In this document: in pieces, positions 11,115 through 20,778 of the stretch | How positions within the stretch are numbered: the stretch's first letter is position 1 | How the letters are laid out: the number at the start of each line of letters is the position of its first letter | From: Mimachlamys varia | Taxonomy: Eukaryota > Mollusca > Bivalvia > Pectinida > Pectinidae | Length of the DNA stretch: 64,000 bases | Direction of reading: 5' to 3' | Assembly (NCBI GenBank): GCA_947623455.1 | Contig: OX392532.1 | Location: 29,362,792 to 29,426,791, forward strand | The notes under the pieces: generated by a model | The model's input: the letters and a program-made list of their open reading frames with translations, nothing else | Told to the model about the DNA's origin: nothing | Databases searched by the model: none | Program-made: the position numbers and the translations under genes

Positions 11115-11590
11115 CTGTAAACCAACTTACTTTCGAGTGTGATTAATTTTCGTGTATTTCGCGGTTGATAAAAATTCACTAAAAACTCATCACCGCGAAA
11201 CAGAAGTATATATGCCCACAGGGACCTGAGAATTTGCTACAGCTAGTTTTGGACCTAAAATAGGGTGTTTAGCGTAATTTTACACATTTGGGGGGTTAAG
11301 ATCAATTTTCGATAAAAATGCTCCCTCAGTAGTCATAAAAGCTAAATTTTTATCGAAAATTGATCTTAACCCCCCAAATGTGTCAAATTACGCTAAACAC
11401 CCTATTTTAGGTCCAAAACTAGCTGTAACAAATTCTCAGGTCCCTGTGTATATGCCAACTGTAGGAGTATTGTACTTTACTGTACATAGGATTTATGACC
11501 GTATTTATCAAGAAATTAAATCTCTGCAAAATTGTCGTAACATAAGAAAACGCAAAATTAAGTTGCCACGAAAAGTAAGTTGGTTTACAG
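11115..11590. mobile_element. TA-flanked MITE (CTGTAAACC ends) carrying a nested palindrome
   Basis: The left end TACTGTAAACCAACTTAC is matched by the inverted right end GTAAGTTGGTTTACAGTA, with TA on both sides, as in Tc1/mariner-type elements. Interior 'cgcggttgataaaaattc' resembles a related element at 63,115. It is split by the 232-bp element at 11,217-11,448. Confidence 0.75.
11217..11448. mobile_element. 232-bp near-perfect palindromic MITE with 8-bp target duplication
   Basis: Both ends read CACAGGGACCTGAG in opposite orientation. The arms (about 100 bases each, including 'gggtgtttagcgtaatt' and 'ttggggggttaagatc') are almost perfect reverse complements around a short centre near 11,320-11,340. 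TATATGCC flanks it on both sides (11,209-11,216 and 11,449-11,456). An 8-bp duplication and a CAGGG-type end suggest the hAT superfamily (inference). Confidence 0.8.
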
Positions 11591-11851
11591 TATGCATCCG
11601 ACATTTCAATATTCTGATTTTAACAAAAGATCAATTAAACAACACCCTCCTAGCTCAGGTACATAACCTGGAATTTAGGTAAAGGAAATAAAAGATTGTT
11701 TGCCTGACTCACGGTCAGGTCTTGTTGGGTCCCTGCAGTGTGCCAGCTAGTAAGTGTGAATGGTCATAATCAAGGGGCTAATTACCGTTAATTGGTACAG
11801 TGTAGTCATTGGGTCTTTCAAAACTGGTCTTAATATGTAAAAGCGAGCTGG

Positions 11852-11969
11852 TTGTAATACTGAAGTAATTACCAATACAAAGACATAGAGAGAAAACTAA
11901 CGGGACTGAAAAAAGTGCCTGTAATAGCGGGCCGGTCGAAAATTTTAGCGAAGTTTAAATGTATATAAT
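11852..11969. repeat. 118-bp direct repeat Y, copy 1
   Basis: The block from 'ttgtaatactgaagtaatt' to 'aaatgtatataa' recurs at 12,176-12,292, so that Y copies bracket X copy 2. Confidence 0.85.
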
Positions 11970-11970
11970 A

Positions 11971-12174
11971 AGACATTGTCACTGCTAGAGCTATCAAGCG
12001 TCTTAATAACCAGCACAACTTGACGCGGACCGATTGACAAATGTTTATTGCAACCTCAAAGAAAATTCTGTTGGCACTAAAACACTGAAGCAAACAGTAT
12101 GATTTCTGGAAATAGCATGACTGCAATATTAACTTTTAATAGACGCTATGGAGGAGAAAGAACTTAATCAATCA
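11971..12174. repeat. 204-bp direct repeat X, copy 2
   Basis: Near-identical to 10,872-11,074. It lies just downstream of the stop codon side of the three-exon minus-strand gene and contains a minus-strand AATAAA (12,044-12,049). It could therefore overlap that gene's 3' UTR, but X copy 1 shows that it is a repeat. Confidence 0.8.
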
Positions 12175-12175
12175 A

Positions 12176-12292
12176 TTGTAATACTGAAGTAATTACCAAT
12201 ACAAAGACTTAGAGAGAAAACTAACGGGACTGAAAAAAGTGCCTGTAATAGCGGGCCGGTCGAAAAGTTTAGCAAAGTTTAAATGTATATAA
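12176..12292. repeat. 117-bp direct repeat Y, copy 2
   Basis: Near-identical to 11,852-11,969. The layout Y-X-Y suggests local duplication of a Y-X unit rather than two independent insertions. Confidence 0.85.
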
Positions 12293-12385
12293 TTGCCTTA
12301 AATTGGTTATGAGTTAGATCTCCTAATTGCCTTTTTTCTAAATTAGTTTTAACATGAAAAATTAGATTTTGACACTTGCATTCGT

Positions 12386-13056
12386 TCATCTTGATGACAT
12401 ACTCATTATCCTAATATTACTAGTCTTCTGTTCCTCTCCAAACAACATCATACAATCTGCGTCTAGCCTCGTCCAAACCTCCTGGTGAGATTCATAGGAA
12501 TCATCTGACTCTGAAACTGGATGTACTGATACTCCAACATCACCAGATTTCAGTTTGTTTTTATACACTCTAATTTTATCTTTCGCTTGCACAAAAAATC
12601 CTGCCTTTTTGTTTTCAGATTTCAGAGAGTCTGGCAATCCACTTGACAAATATTTGTAATTCACACCCAGCCAAGATACCAATATTGCAGTTAAATTGAG
12701 CTTAGGACTTGATTTAGCTGATCCAGGGGAGAGAAGAGGAATAAGAGAGCTCTCCAGGAGAACATCATGTTCTGAATCATAAAAGTAGACAACCAGATCA
12801 GTACCTGCTATTCCAAAACATGGAAACAGAAAATGCTCACTTAATGGATGATTTTGTTTCTGAAGAAATGAAAAAACTACAGTCTGGGCAATGACTTTTC
12901 CACTTCTTTCCAGATTAGTAGATTTTAAATTATTGTCAACTGGTGATTTTCCTCCAGGACTCTCAGACTTCTCAGAGTTGTCATATTCTAAGGAGCTAAC
13001 AGCTAAGTCTCGGTTGACAATAATATCCAGTTGTCCATGCCATACCTCTTCATTTC
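12386..13056 (-). CDS. Exon 3 (terminal) of the unknown 412-residue gene
   Basis: The frame is open upstream to 13,123, but the pyrimidine-rich acceptor 'attttattattccag' at 13,057 gives the phase-1 junction that fits exon 2. The exon encodes 223 residues to a TGA at 12,386-12,388. If exon 2 is not joined here, the exon could instead begin further upstream, at the 'ttttatttag' acceptor near 13,125, in another phase. Confidence 0.55.
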
Positions 13057-16000
13057 CTGGAATAATAAAATACACAGGTCTCTGAAAGCACCCATAGTAC
13101 AAGAAGTTACAGTCATATAGCATACTAAATAAAATATGGCGTCTCTAGAGCCAGAGCATAAAATTTCATATTTATTTTTTTAATTTATCGGTACCATTTA
13201 TGTTATCAACAAAGAATAATACAAAGTTTGGTCAATTTTGTTACTTTTCATGGAATGTTTAAGTGCACTTATTCGAGTATCATACAGTTCTTAGATCTAA
13301 AATAACAAAACATACGCATATATACACTACAGCGCTTGTAAGTTAAGTTTTTTTGTGTGTTTTCAAGTAATCATTTTGAAAAAATTGCAAAATAACAACA
13401 GGTTTTGTACAGTAATATTATTATGAAATTTAAGGCCTTTTAAAGGCATTTTAGGGCTTTCCTGAGTAAATTTAAGGCCATTAAAACCTTTAAGCACAGT
13501 CTACACAACAGACTACAACAAGAGGCTTAGCGTCCTTGATGGTCACCTGAGATAAGCAATTTTGAATACAACCATGCCTATCATGAAGATATTTCAGGAT
13601 GAACGAAAAAAGGTGTAACACTAATGCTGAAATACCTCAGACACCAATATTATAAACATGATCAAAGATTATTTTGTACAGAAATTAAAACAAATAATGC
13701 TACCTAGAGGGATCATGAAATTTGCAATGCATGTAAAGGACCACTAAAGGCCCAATATATGTAACTTCAGGAAATTTTTCGTGATTCTGACAAATTCTGA
13801 AAAAAAAACAGTTGATAACCATGCAAAAATAAGGCTAAAACGAAGTAAACCTGAGCGGTAACTAACAAGAAACACTTGACAGAAAAATCCAAAGAATTGA
13901 AAATAATTCAGGTGGGGCCCACTTCAACAACAAGCCGATTTTGAGAAGACCAGTGTTTGTCTTGGGTATTTTGGGAAAAATTCAATTTGCCAAATTGGGA
14001 AAAAAGTAGCGCGAACAGGTAATAAATTGGGAAAAAATTAAATCCAACCACACTCATTAAATGTTCCATGCTAACCGATTTTACAGTGCACAGTGTATCA
14101 TTTAGCTTTATAATATGGTAAACAATGAAAGAGCTGTGAGTTACATGGTGAGTCTGAGTGACAGACTAACTCACTCACTGATATTTCTTTTAATGATTTT
14201 TTATTCATTATAACATCATGTGCCTGTCCTTTTTTCACGGATTTTGTAAAGTCATAATAATTGGGAATTTTTTAGTTGACTATGGGAAAAAATAACACTA
14301 AAACGCATTGGGAATGGGGTCGTTTGGCGTACCCAGTTATATAGACAGGAAAAACACTGAAGACAGTTCAAAATGGACGCGTGTTTACAAATATCGAGTT
14401 TCAACTGCTGCTGTACTGGTAACCGCGTAAGAATTCATCTTGAATATTGCTGATATCTGTTAATCTTAAATAAAATCTATAAATATAAGAAGTTATTAAG
14501 CTTGATTTTCGCTTCAAGCTTTGCCAAAAGTTACGTATATTGGGCCTTTAAAGACCCTAGCTACCATCAATGAAGAGTATTTGATTTCATCATATACTCA
14601 AGTCCCTGGGGGTTAGACAATGTCAATATGCGCATATACTATTCAAAAGTCATTCCATACTGATAACTCTAACCAAGTTCATATGTTTTCCTTTGGCTAT
14701 TGACCAAATAATGCTTAAAATGTAAGGGCCCACTCAGACCGGATCCTCAATACATATGTCCACGCTGTACGGGCACAGCCAGACCAATTGATGGTAGGCC
14801 AGTAACAGAGGTTGCGGTTGGAGACAGCCAACTAGAGGCGGTAGCCGAATTTTGCTATCTGGGTGACTCCCTTTCAGCAGGTGGTGGTTGTGAGATTGCT
14901 GCCATAAACCGGTGCAAATCAGCCTGGAAAAGCTTCAGAGAACTCCTTCCCATCTTGGCGAATAAGCATCTGCCAGCCACAACCAGATGCCGGGTGTACT
15001 CCAGCTGTGTAAGGAGTGTCATGCTCTATGGCTCCGAGACATGGGCTGCATCAGCAAGCACAGTCAAGCGCTTGCAGCGAAACGACAGAGCCATGATCAG
15101 ATGGATCTGCTTTGTCAAGCCAGAAGATGACATCCCCTTTGAGACCCTTCTCTCACAGCTCGGAATAAAAGAAATATCCGAAGTCCTCCAATTGGGTAGG
15201 CTGAGATGGCTAGGCCATGTCGAACGCAGCACCAGCTGGATCTCCCAGGTCAGAGGCCTGAGCATTACATCACAACGGGGTCAAGGCAGACCAAAGCTCT
15301 CCTGGGATGAACTTGTGACGCGGGACCGTGCAGCCCTAAGGTTGGACAGCACCGATCCACAGGATCGCCTGGCATGGAGAGGAAGACTTCGCTCTCGACA
15401 GACGGACAGGCCCCACCCTCATCCAGAGGACTAATCAACGGCCTGTATAATCTAAACCGGATGATGATTATGATGATGATGATGAAACGACTAGACGTCG
15501 ACTTAATCGATTAATCAGAACAGCACTATAGGCCTATCTCAAAGTGTTGTTATCTCCCTTGTTTGCCAGGTTATGGCTACACTGGGAAGTAACAACACTT
15601 TTGGGAAAGGCCTATAAACAAGCACAACAATTTCAAAGGAACTGAAGCAATCGTCTCGAGGATGCCCAACACCCTCATTTTACTTCAAAATATATAAATT
15701 GATAATGATCATTGCTAATTTACATAAAGTGTTTACTCTCAAAAACACTCTGCCAGAAAATATAGATTTAGAATCATGTATTATAATTAACACATTCTTG
15801 TATTTTCAGCAATTTTTCGGATGTTTACATGATAATCAGAGAAATATAAATAAAGAATGGCGCAGGGGATCAGTTGTGTAGCTGTACATTGTACTTGGAC
15901 CTGAACATTGGCTACACATGAAAAATTTCTTGATGTCAATTCTGGTCAATTTCAGGTAAATTTCAGGTCAAAATTTTCAGGTCAAAGCAAAAAAGTCAAT

Positions 16001-19000
16001 TCATGTCGATTTGGCATGAAAGTAATTTCAGGTGAATTTCAGGTGAATTTCAGGTCAAGATTTTTCATGTCAAATTGACCTGAATTTCAGGTCAATTTCA
16101 GGTCAAGATTTTTTCAGGTCAAGATTTTTTCAGGTCAAATTCACCTGAAGACATTTTGCCTGTGTACTGGCGGGGAACAGTCTATACACAGGGATTGGTT
16201 ATTATTTATGATAATAATGACAGAGTACTGATTTATGCCATCAGTAATGTTTTTACGTACCATATACATGTATATGTCAACCGTGGAAATGAAAGTCATT
16301 CCACACTATAGTTCACTAATTAAATGGTAGCAATAATCAAACACTCTTCACAGATAGATAGGTCTTAGGGTCCTTTACCAATATTGTGAATTCATGACCA
16401 TCATTGACCCTGCATGGGGACTCGGGCTTCCCCTTGGAGAGGGGGTAAAGTTAACTATTGAAAATTGATTAATCGATCACTATTCATCATGATCGATCAT
16501 GGTTTGACTAATTTTAGCTTTTCATGCTTTTCATATTGGCCAATCTTAATTTCTTCAATGAAAAGTGACAACATGGTTGCGGAAATCTGTTTATACCAAA
16601 AACCGTAGTCCTACATATATGTACGTAATAGTATTTCTGATTGGTCAAGTGCTCTATTCAGCAACCAATCAGAACAAGTGTGTTGGCGTACATTTTGTAA
16701 TGCAGCACGAGACACCGTATCAAAATGACAGTACTGAACTGAAGGCCTGAAGAAATCAATATCATCTTGGGACTAGTGTTCGGTTCATGACATGTTTAGT
16801 TCTTTGACTGATCGGGAATGTCATTGAATGATATTTAGGCTATAGATACTGTGTTATGACATAATTCATTATTTTCCTTTTCTTCAATAATTGATCATTA
16901 GTCGATCATCAGTCGTTTGTGCAAGGGTGATGATCGATCACGATTTTTCAAGTGATTCCCAACACTATTTTTTTACCTAGTACAGTGGATTCTACTTAAT
17001 ATCACCCCTGTTTATATCATGTTCCTCTTTATATCATGTTTTTCCAGAGCACCATTTTCCCCTCTATATAATCTATGTAATTCTATTTGGTTAATATCAT
17101 GTATTTTGAGGTGAATTCCTCTCAATATCATGTTTTTTTAACCAACCACATAAAATATCCAGAAAATGATATTATTTCCATTGATTTCAGATACAACTTG
17201 TACAAAATATTGCATAGGAAATGAAAAAAATAACCAAAAAATGTTTTTTGATGAATTAATGTTATCTTTAGATTGAAACATCTTCACAATAATGTACATT
17301 GAATGGCCATGGCTTACTTTTAGTTATGAAGATTAGAAATGAACTAGATTTAGTGGAAAAACACTGTTTCTCTTAATGTCACATTCCTGTTAATGTCATG
17401 TTTTTCTCTGACAAATGCAACATGATATAAAGAGGAATGCACTGTATATACATTGATTGTATTTTCTGCATTGATATTAGAAAATTGTGCTTAAGAATAT
17501 ATGATTTGTCTCTTTTGAATTTAAAACACTTGCTGTTCCAACTTTCTAACCTTCTCTTGTTAATTCACAGTTTTTCCAGGACAATTTTTCAGTTGTATGG
17601 CTTGAGTTTTACTATAATGGTACGGGCAGTCAGCTCATTATGTAAAGCAGCCATACTACAACTGAAAATCTTAAAATTGTAGCACTCTTTTAGGCCCCGC
17701 CCACAGAAAAGCATGAATATATGTTTAATTGAAGAATGACGAGTTCGACAGAAAATCTTCAGAAACATGTTACAATTGGTAGAAGCTGTGAATACCTATA
17801 CTTGTATCGCCAAAGGTGCCAGTCATCTCACAATCCACTGAACAGGGACATTTCTGTAACTTTTTCCCACAGCAATATTTGTCGATGACATATTTTTCAG
17901 AAGTTGCCAACTTTCCAAACAAGTGATTTGCTAGAATAATAGTAAGATTTGTCTCGCCATACTGTTCCAAATTCATCAGGGAAGCTTGATTTTCTGAAAC
18001 AAATGGAAGAATGAAGTCCTTAATTTTATATATACAATGTAAATGATATAACTAAAATTGTGTTTATGAGACATATGCATTCAATAGAGATGTCTCACTT
18101 TGTGTCACAGCTAGGATATTTAAAAAGTGTAACTGAGTTAGTAAATGTTACAATTTGTTATTTGTAGTATTAAAGCAGAGTTGCTCGAGTTTCTGTCAGC
18201 AAGTAAAAATATATATATATAGAAGGAGCCGCCCATTATAGAATATAATGTTATTCAGGGTTCGACATTAACACTAGTCCAGTTCGAGACTTGTAAAAGT
18301 TCTGGAGGACTAGTAAATATGCTCTGTTTACTAGTCCTGTGGACTAGTTGGAGTTTGCTATTTTGTTTTTGTATTCTAATTCATAGCTTATTCAAGGAGA
18401 AGAAATGGTACTTTAGCACTCAGGATATACCAAAACTCATTTTAGAGCACTTAGATGTTAATTTTTTTTTTTTCTCACTTCTGCACCCCGAGTTATTTAC
18501 ATTCTCTAATGGGCAGCTCTTTATAGTCTATATACGTATCGGGTATGTATTATTTACTGACAGAAAGACAAGCAACTGTGATTAAAGTGACTACTTGCCA
18601 AATTCAGGGAAATAAACTTACCCAGGTAAAAAAGATGCATTTTCTGGTCTTCCAGGAGTTATATCCTAGCAATGCAATGATCAAGTTACGCCTATATTGT
18701 CCAGTTTTTACCACTTAAATCCCAAGAAAGCCCTGGCTATACTTAACACATACCTATTTATATTTATAAGTCAAGTGGTTGTTTGAAAACAAGGCGGTGA
18801 AAAACATCAACAAAAACCTGCAAGTTTTTAGCCATGTTAGATTCTTCCAGCATTAAAAACAGCAACACAGTATATGCAAATAATTGTTTAATTTATAATA
18901 ATATGATTCAATTTCTACCGAAACAATTGCTCAATGTTGAAATCGTCTCGCTTTAAGCAGTTCCTAACGGCAATAATAAAGGTTGAAATTGATTTGAAAT

Positions 19001-20632
19001 GAGAGCAGAGATGAGGCCCAATGAGGGGAAATCTAAATTATGTCATTGGTGTTCGGGATAATTTCATTTCTGAAAAACAAGAGGCCCAATGGGTGCTGCA
19101 ACTCACTTGGTATCAATATTTCTCACTGGTAGTCTACCCAAAAATCTTATAACTGTGGGACATTCAAAAGGACATGTCAAGATTTAAACATACACTGTAT
19201 TTGACCCCTTTGACCTTGAATTGAAGTAAGACAAGGTAATTTTATTTCATAAAATGCATATGGCTCTATCAAAGGAAGCTACCACTTGCCATATATATTA
19301 TGCTAACATGCTTCTAGGACTTTTGGTTAATCAGGAGAAGTCGCTTAAAGGTTTTAACAGTTTTGAATCCTGTGACTTTGAATGTGGGTCAAGACAAGGT
19401 CATTTTTTTCACAAACTTTGTCACGTTTATCTTTTGGTTTATCAGAAGAAGTCGTTAGAAAGTTTTAACAAATTTGATACATGTGACTTTGAATATGCAT
19501 CAAGGTCAATTGTTTTCACGTATTTTGTCGGGCTTCATGAAAGAAACCTCATTCAGTCAAAAAGGTTTTAGATCTTTTGGTTTATTAGAAGTCATTAGAA
19601 GGTTTTAACAGGTTTGATTCCTATGACCTTGAATGTGTGTCAAGGTCATCTTTTTGGCAAACTTTGTCAGACTTCATCCAATTCAAGGTACCTTTCAGCC
19701 AAATATCAAAGTTCTAGGCCTTTTGGTTTATCCACGGACTTAGACCTAATCTAAGTCCGTGGTTTATCAGAAGAAATCTTTGAGAAAGTTTTAAAAGCTT
19801 TGACACCTCTTTTAGTTTATCAGAAGAAGTCATTTGAAGGTTTTAAAACATTTGACCCTCTGGCCTTGAATATATTAGGTCAAGGTCATTTCTTTTTGAA
19901 ATTTAATTGTTCGACTTCATCCAAGGAAGTTTACAATGTAATTGTACCAGTCAAATATATATATAAGGTCTCTATGCCGGACGGTATTTAATAAAAAGAA
20001 ATTGTTTGAAGGTTTCAACAATTTTCACCTCTGTGACCACAGGGACACGTTACAATAGTAATGTATATGGATAAAATATATGGGGGGGTCGATATAAACA
20101 TAACAATCCCCATATATTTTATCCATACATTACTATTGTAACGTGTCTCTGTGGACGGAGGCCACATCAGCTCACTTGGCTCTTTGGGTCAGGTGAGCTT
20201 AACAAGCAGACTATACACGTGCACCGATAGTGCGATACACATATAGGCTACTTCGTACTTACCGGTATCAACAATGTAATGCAATAATTTGGAAAGAACG
20301 AGTCTTTCGGGTTTACTTTCAGGAACAGTTCCTTCTCCAAAGAATTTTGACATCATAGTTAGAGCGTCAACGAATATTGACCCGAAAAAATGCTTATTTC
20401 TCAGAGGCTGGACACTGCAATAGGCCTTAGAAAAGGAAACCCCACCATTTGGATCAGCAGCATTACAATTGTTAAATTTTAGTGATTCCAAAGCAGGACC
20501 ATGGGTGTCACAGAGGTCATGTAGTTTTATCGCAATAAGTCTTTTGGTGGTTCCTGGAAAATCTGTAAATATTGGATCGAGATTGTCAACACGACGTTTC
20601 TTAATTTGAAGTTCACTTGTAGTAGCCGCCAT
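12386..20632 (-). CDS. Three-exon gene for a predicted 412-residue protein of unknown function
   Basis: Joining 20,632-20,263, 17,993-17,796 and 13,056-12,386 on the minus strand gives one uninterrupted frame of 413 codons. Both junctions are phase 1, with GT donors and AG acceptors. The N-terminus (MAATTSELQIKKRRVDN) has a short basic cluster that could act in nuclear import. Exon 2 is rich in cysteine (CCGKKLQKCPCSVDC). Exon 3 holds GNEEVWHGQLDIIV, VIAQTVVFSFLQ and DLVVYFYDSEHDVLL, ending in a hydrophilic tail. The G-x-L-D-I-I-V strand followed by an A-Q-T helix is reminiscent of PD-(D/E)xK nuclease-like domains in uncharacterised invertebrate proteins. I cannot place the E-x-K motif, so this is a weak guess. 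No signal peptide or membrane segment is seen. The introns (about 2.3 and 4.7 kb) are full of transposons. Further small exons inside the introns cannot be excluded. Confidence 0.55.
13057..13744. other. Intron sequence with a repeat boundary
   Basis: Intron of the unknown gene. 'acaagaggcttagcgtcc' near 13,520 resembles the start of the repeat at 19,078. No coding content. Confidence 0.4.
13745..14550. mobile_element. DNA transposon relic with TAAAGGCCCAATATA inverted ends
   Basis: The left end TAAAGGCCCAATATATGTAA (13,745) is matched by the inverted right end TTACGTATATTGGGCCTTTA (to 14,550). An inverted, shorter copy with one recognisable end lies at 50,838-51,199. Comparing the two shows that 13,951-14,359 is a later insertion here. 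No transposase frame remains. Confidence 0.7.
13951..14359. mobile_element. Nested 409-bp insertion with CAGTGTTT ends
   Basis: The ends CAGTGTTTGTC and, inverted, CAGTGTTTTTC bracket sequence that is absent from the otherwise collinear copy at 50.8-51.2 kb. AAGAC is present at both borders, which fits a short target duplication. The interior has several 'attgggaaaaa' repeats and no transposase. Confidence 0.6.
14757..15434 (+). pseudogene. Non-LTR retrotransposon fragment, C-terminal end of the reverse transcriptase
   Basis: A single open frame (225 codons when read back from the ATG at 14,955 to 14,757) ends at 15,434. It contains AEFCYLGDSLSAGGGC, RCRVYSSCVRSVMLYGSETW, LGRLRWLGHVER and GRPKLSWDELVTRD, the well-known downstream region of LINE-encoded RT proteins in animals. 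The catalytic boxes are missing, so the copy is 5'-truncated as usual for LINEs. The frame is clean, which suggests a young insertion. A short GAT/ATG microsatellite follows, a typical LINE tail. It lies in intron 2 of the unknown gene, antisense to it. Confidence 0.75.
15460..15485 (+). repeat. GAT/ATG microsatellite tail of the LINE fragment
   Basis: About eight imperfect GAT repeats lie 26 bases after the LINE stop codon and probably mark the 3' end of the inserted element. Confidence 0.7.
15486..15924. other. Intron sequence, no gene seen
   Basis: A stretch near 15,540-15,610 ('tatctcccttgtttgcc', 'aacaacacttttgggaaagg') resembles, in part as reverse complement, sequence upstream of the ligase units (25,920 and 38,220). 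It is probably a dispersed repeat. Confidence 0.35.
15925..16150. repeat. Short-period array of 'ttcaggtcaa' units
   Basis: The decamer-like unit TTTCAGGTCAA/TTTCAGGTGAA recurs more than ten times in 220 bases with 'gatttttt' spacers, and part of the array is inverted (TTGACCTGAA). It is a simple minisatellite; nuclear-receptor half-site resemblance (AGGTCA) is probably incidental. Confidence 0.7.
16151..16982. other. Intron sequence, no gene seen
   Basis: Contains several GATCGATCA/TGATCGATC motifs (near 16,470-16,500 and 16,900-16,945) forming imperfect inverted pairs. No coding content. Confidence 0.35.
16983..17444. mobile_element. 462-bp pogo/mariner-like MITE
   Basis: The left end CAGTGGATTCTACTTAATATC pairs with the inverted right end CAGTGCATTCCTCTTTATATC, both flanked by TA. 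The interior repeats 'aatatcatgtttt' several times. CAGT ends plus a TA target are typical of pogo/Tigger elements (inference). No transposase. Confidence 0.65.
17796..17993 (-). CDS. Exon 2 of the unknown 412-residue gene
   Basis: The acceptor 'tttgtttcag' precedes 17,993, and the split codon G|AA restores the frame from exon 1 into ENQASLMNLEQYG. The donor is probably ATAG|GTATTC (17,796). An alternative, ACAA|GTATAG at 17,802, keeps the same phase and would remove two residues. Confidence 0.5.
17994..19077. other. Intron 1 sequence, no gene seen
   Basis: Intron of the unknown gene. It contains ACTAGTCC/GGACTAGT repeats at 18,270-18,350 and an 88-codon chance frame without features. Confidence 0.35.
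19732..19762. repeat. Perfect 13-bp hairpin
   Basis: CCACGGACTTAGA and TCTAAGTCCGTGG are exact reverse complements around a 5-base loop, within the degenerate array. Confidence 0.9.
20037..20154. repeat. Long hairpin with arms of about 48 bases
   Basis: The arm starting 'ccacagggacacgttac' is nearly the exact reverse complement of the arm ending 'gtaacgtgtctctgtgg'. The loop is about 20 bases. It is a foldback MITE or a hairpin grown inside the array. Confidence 0.9.
20263..20632 (-). CDS. Exon 1 of the unknown 412-residue gene
   Basis: ATG at 20,632. The 370 coding bases end at a consensus donor (ACCG|GTAAGTACG), leaving one base of the next codon. It encodes about 123 residues, including FGSIFVDALTMMSKFFG and LSKLLHYIVDT. 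Confidence 0.6.
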
Positions 20633-20778
20633 TTTTATTGTAGTGCAGGACGTTTATCGGTTTTTTTTAGTTTGGCCTGACCGATAGTGGAGTGCTACTA
20701 ATTAATATTACAGCCACGTAAATCACGGCACAGCGCGGTATAGGACGGTAGATCTTGGCACAGCCCGGTAGGTATATA
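20633..20778. other. Upstream region of the unknown gene
   Basis: Probable promoter-proximal sequence of the minus-strand gene, with a duplicated 'gcacagc(g/c)cggta' motif at 20,729-20,770. No TATA box is seen at a suitable place. Confidence 0.3.

Larger units (their letters stand above)
19078..20200. repeat. Degenerate array of about 130-bp units containing 'ttgaatgtgggtcaaggtca'
   Basis: It opens with 'aacaagaggcccaatggg' and closes with 'ggtcaggtgagctt'. Between these, 'ggtttatcagaagaagtc' followed by 'aaggttttaacaatttga' recurs at about 19,330, 19,440, 19,580, 19,760 and 19,815. Open frames across it are by-products of the repeat. It lies in intron 1, ending about 60 bases from exon 1. 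Confidence 0.65.

Noticed and set aside
15925..16150. Cluster of AGGTCA nuclear-receptor half-sites
   Set aside because: The motif is part of a simple repeat unit inside an intron. Number and spacing follow the repeat, not known response-element layouts.
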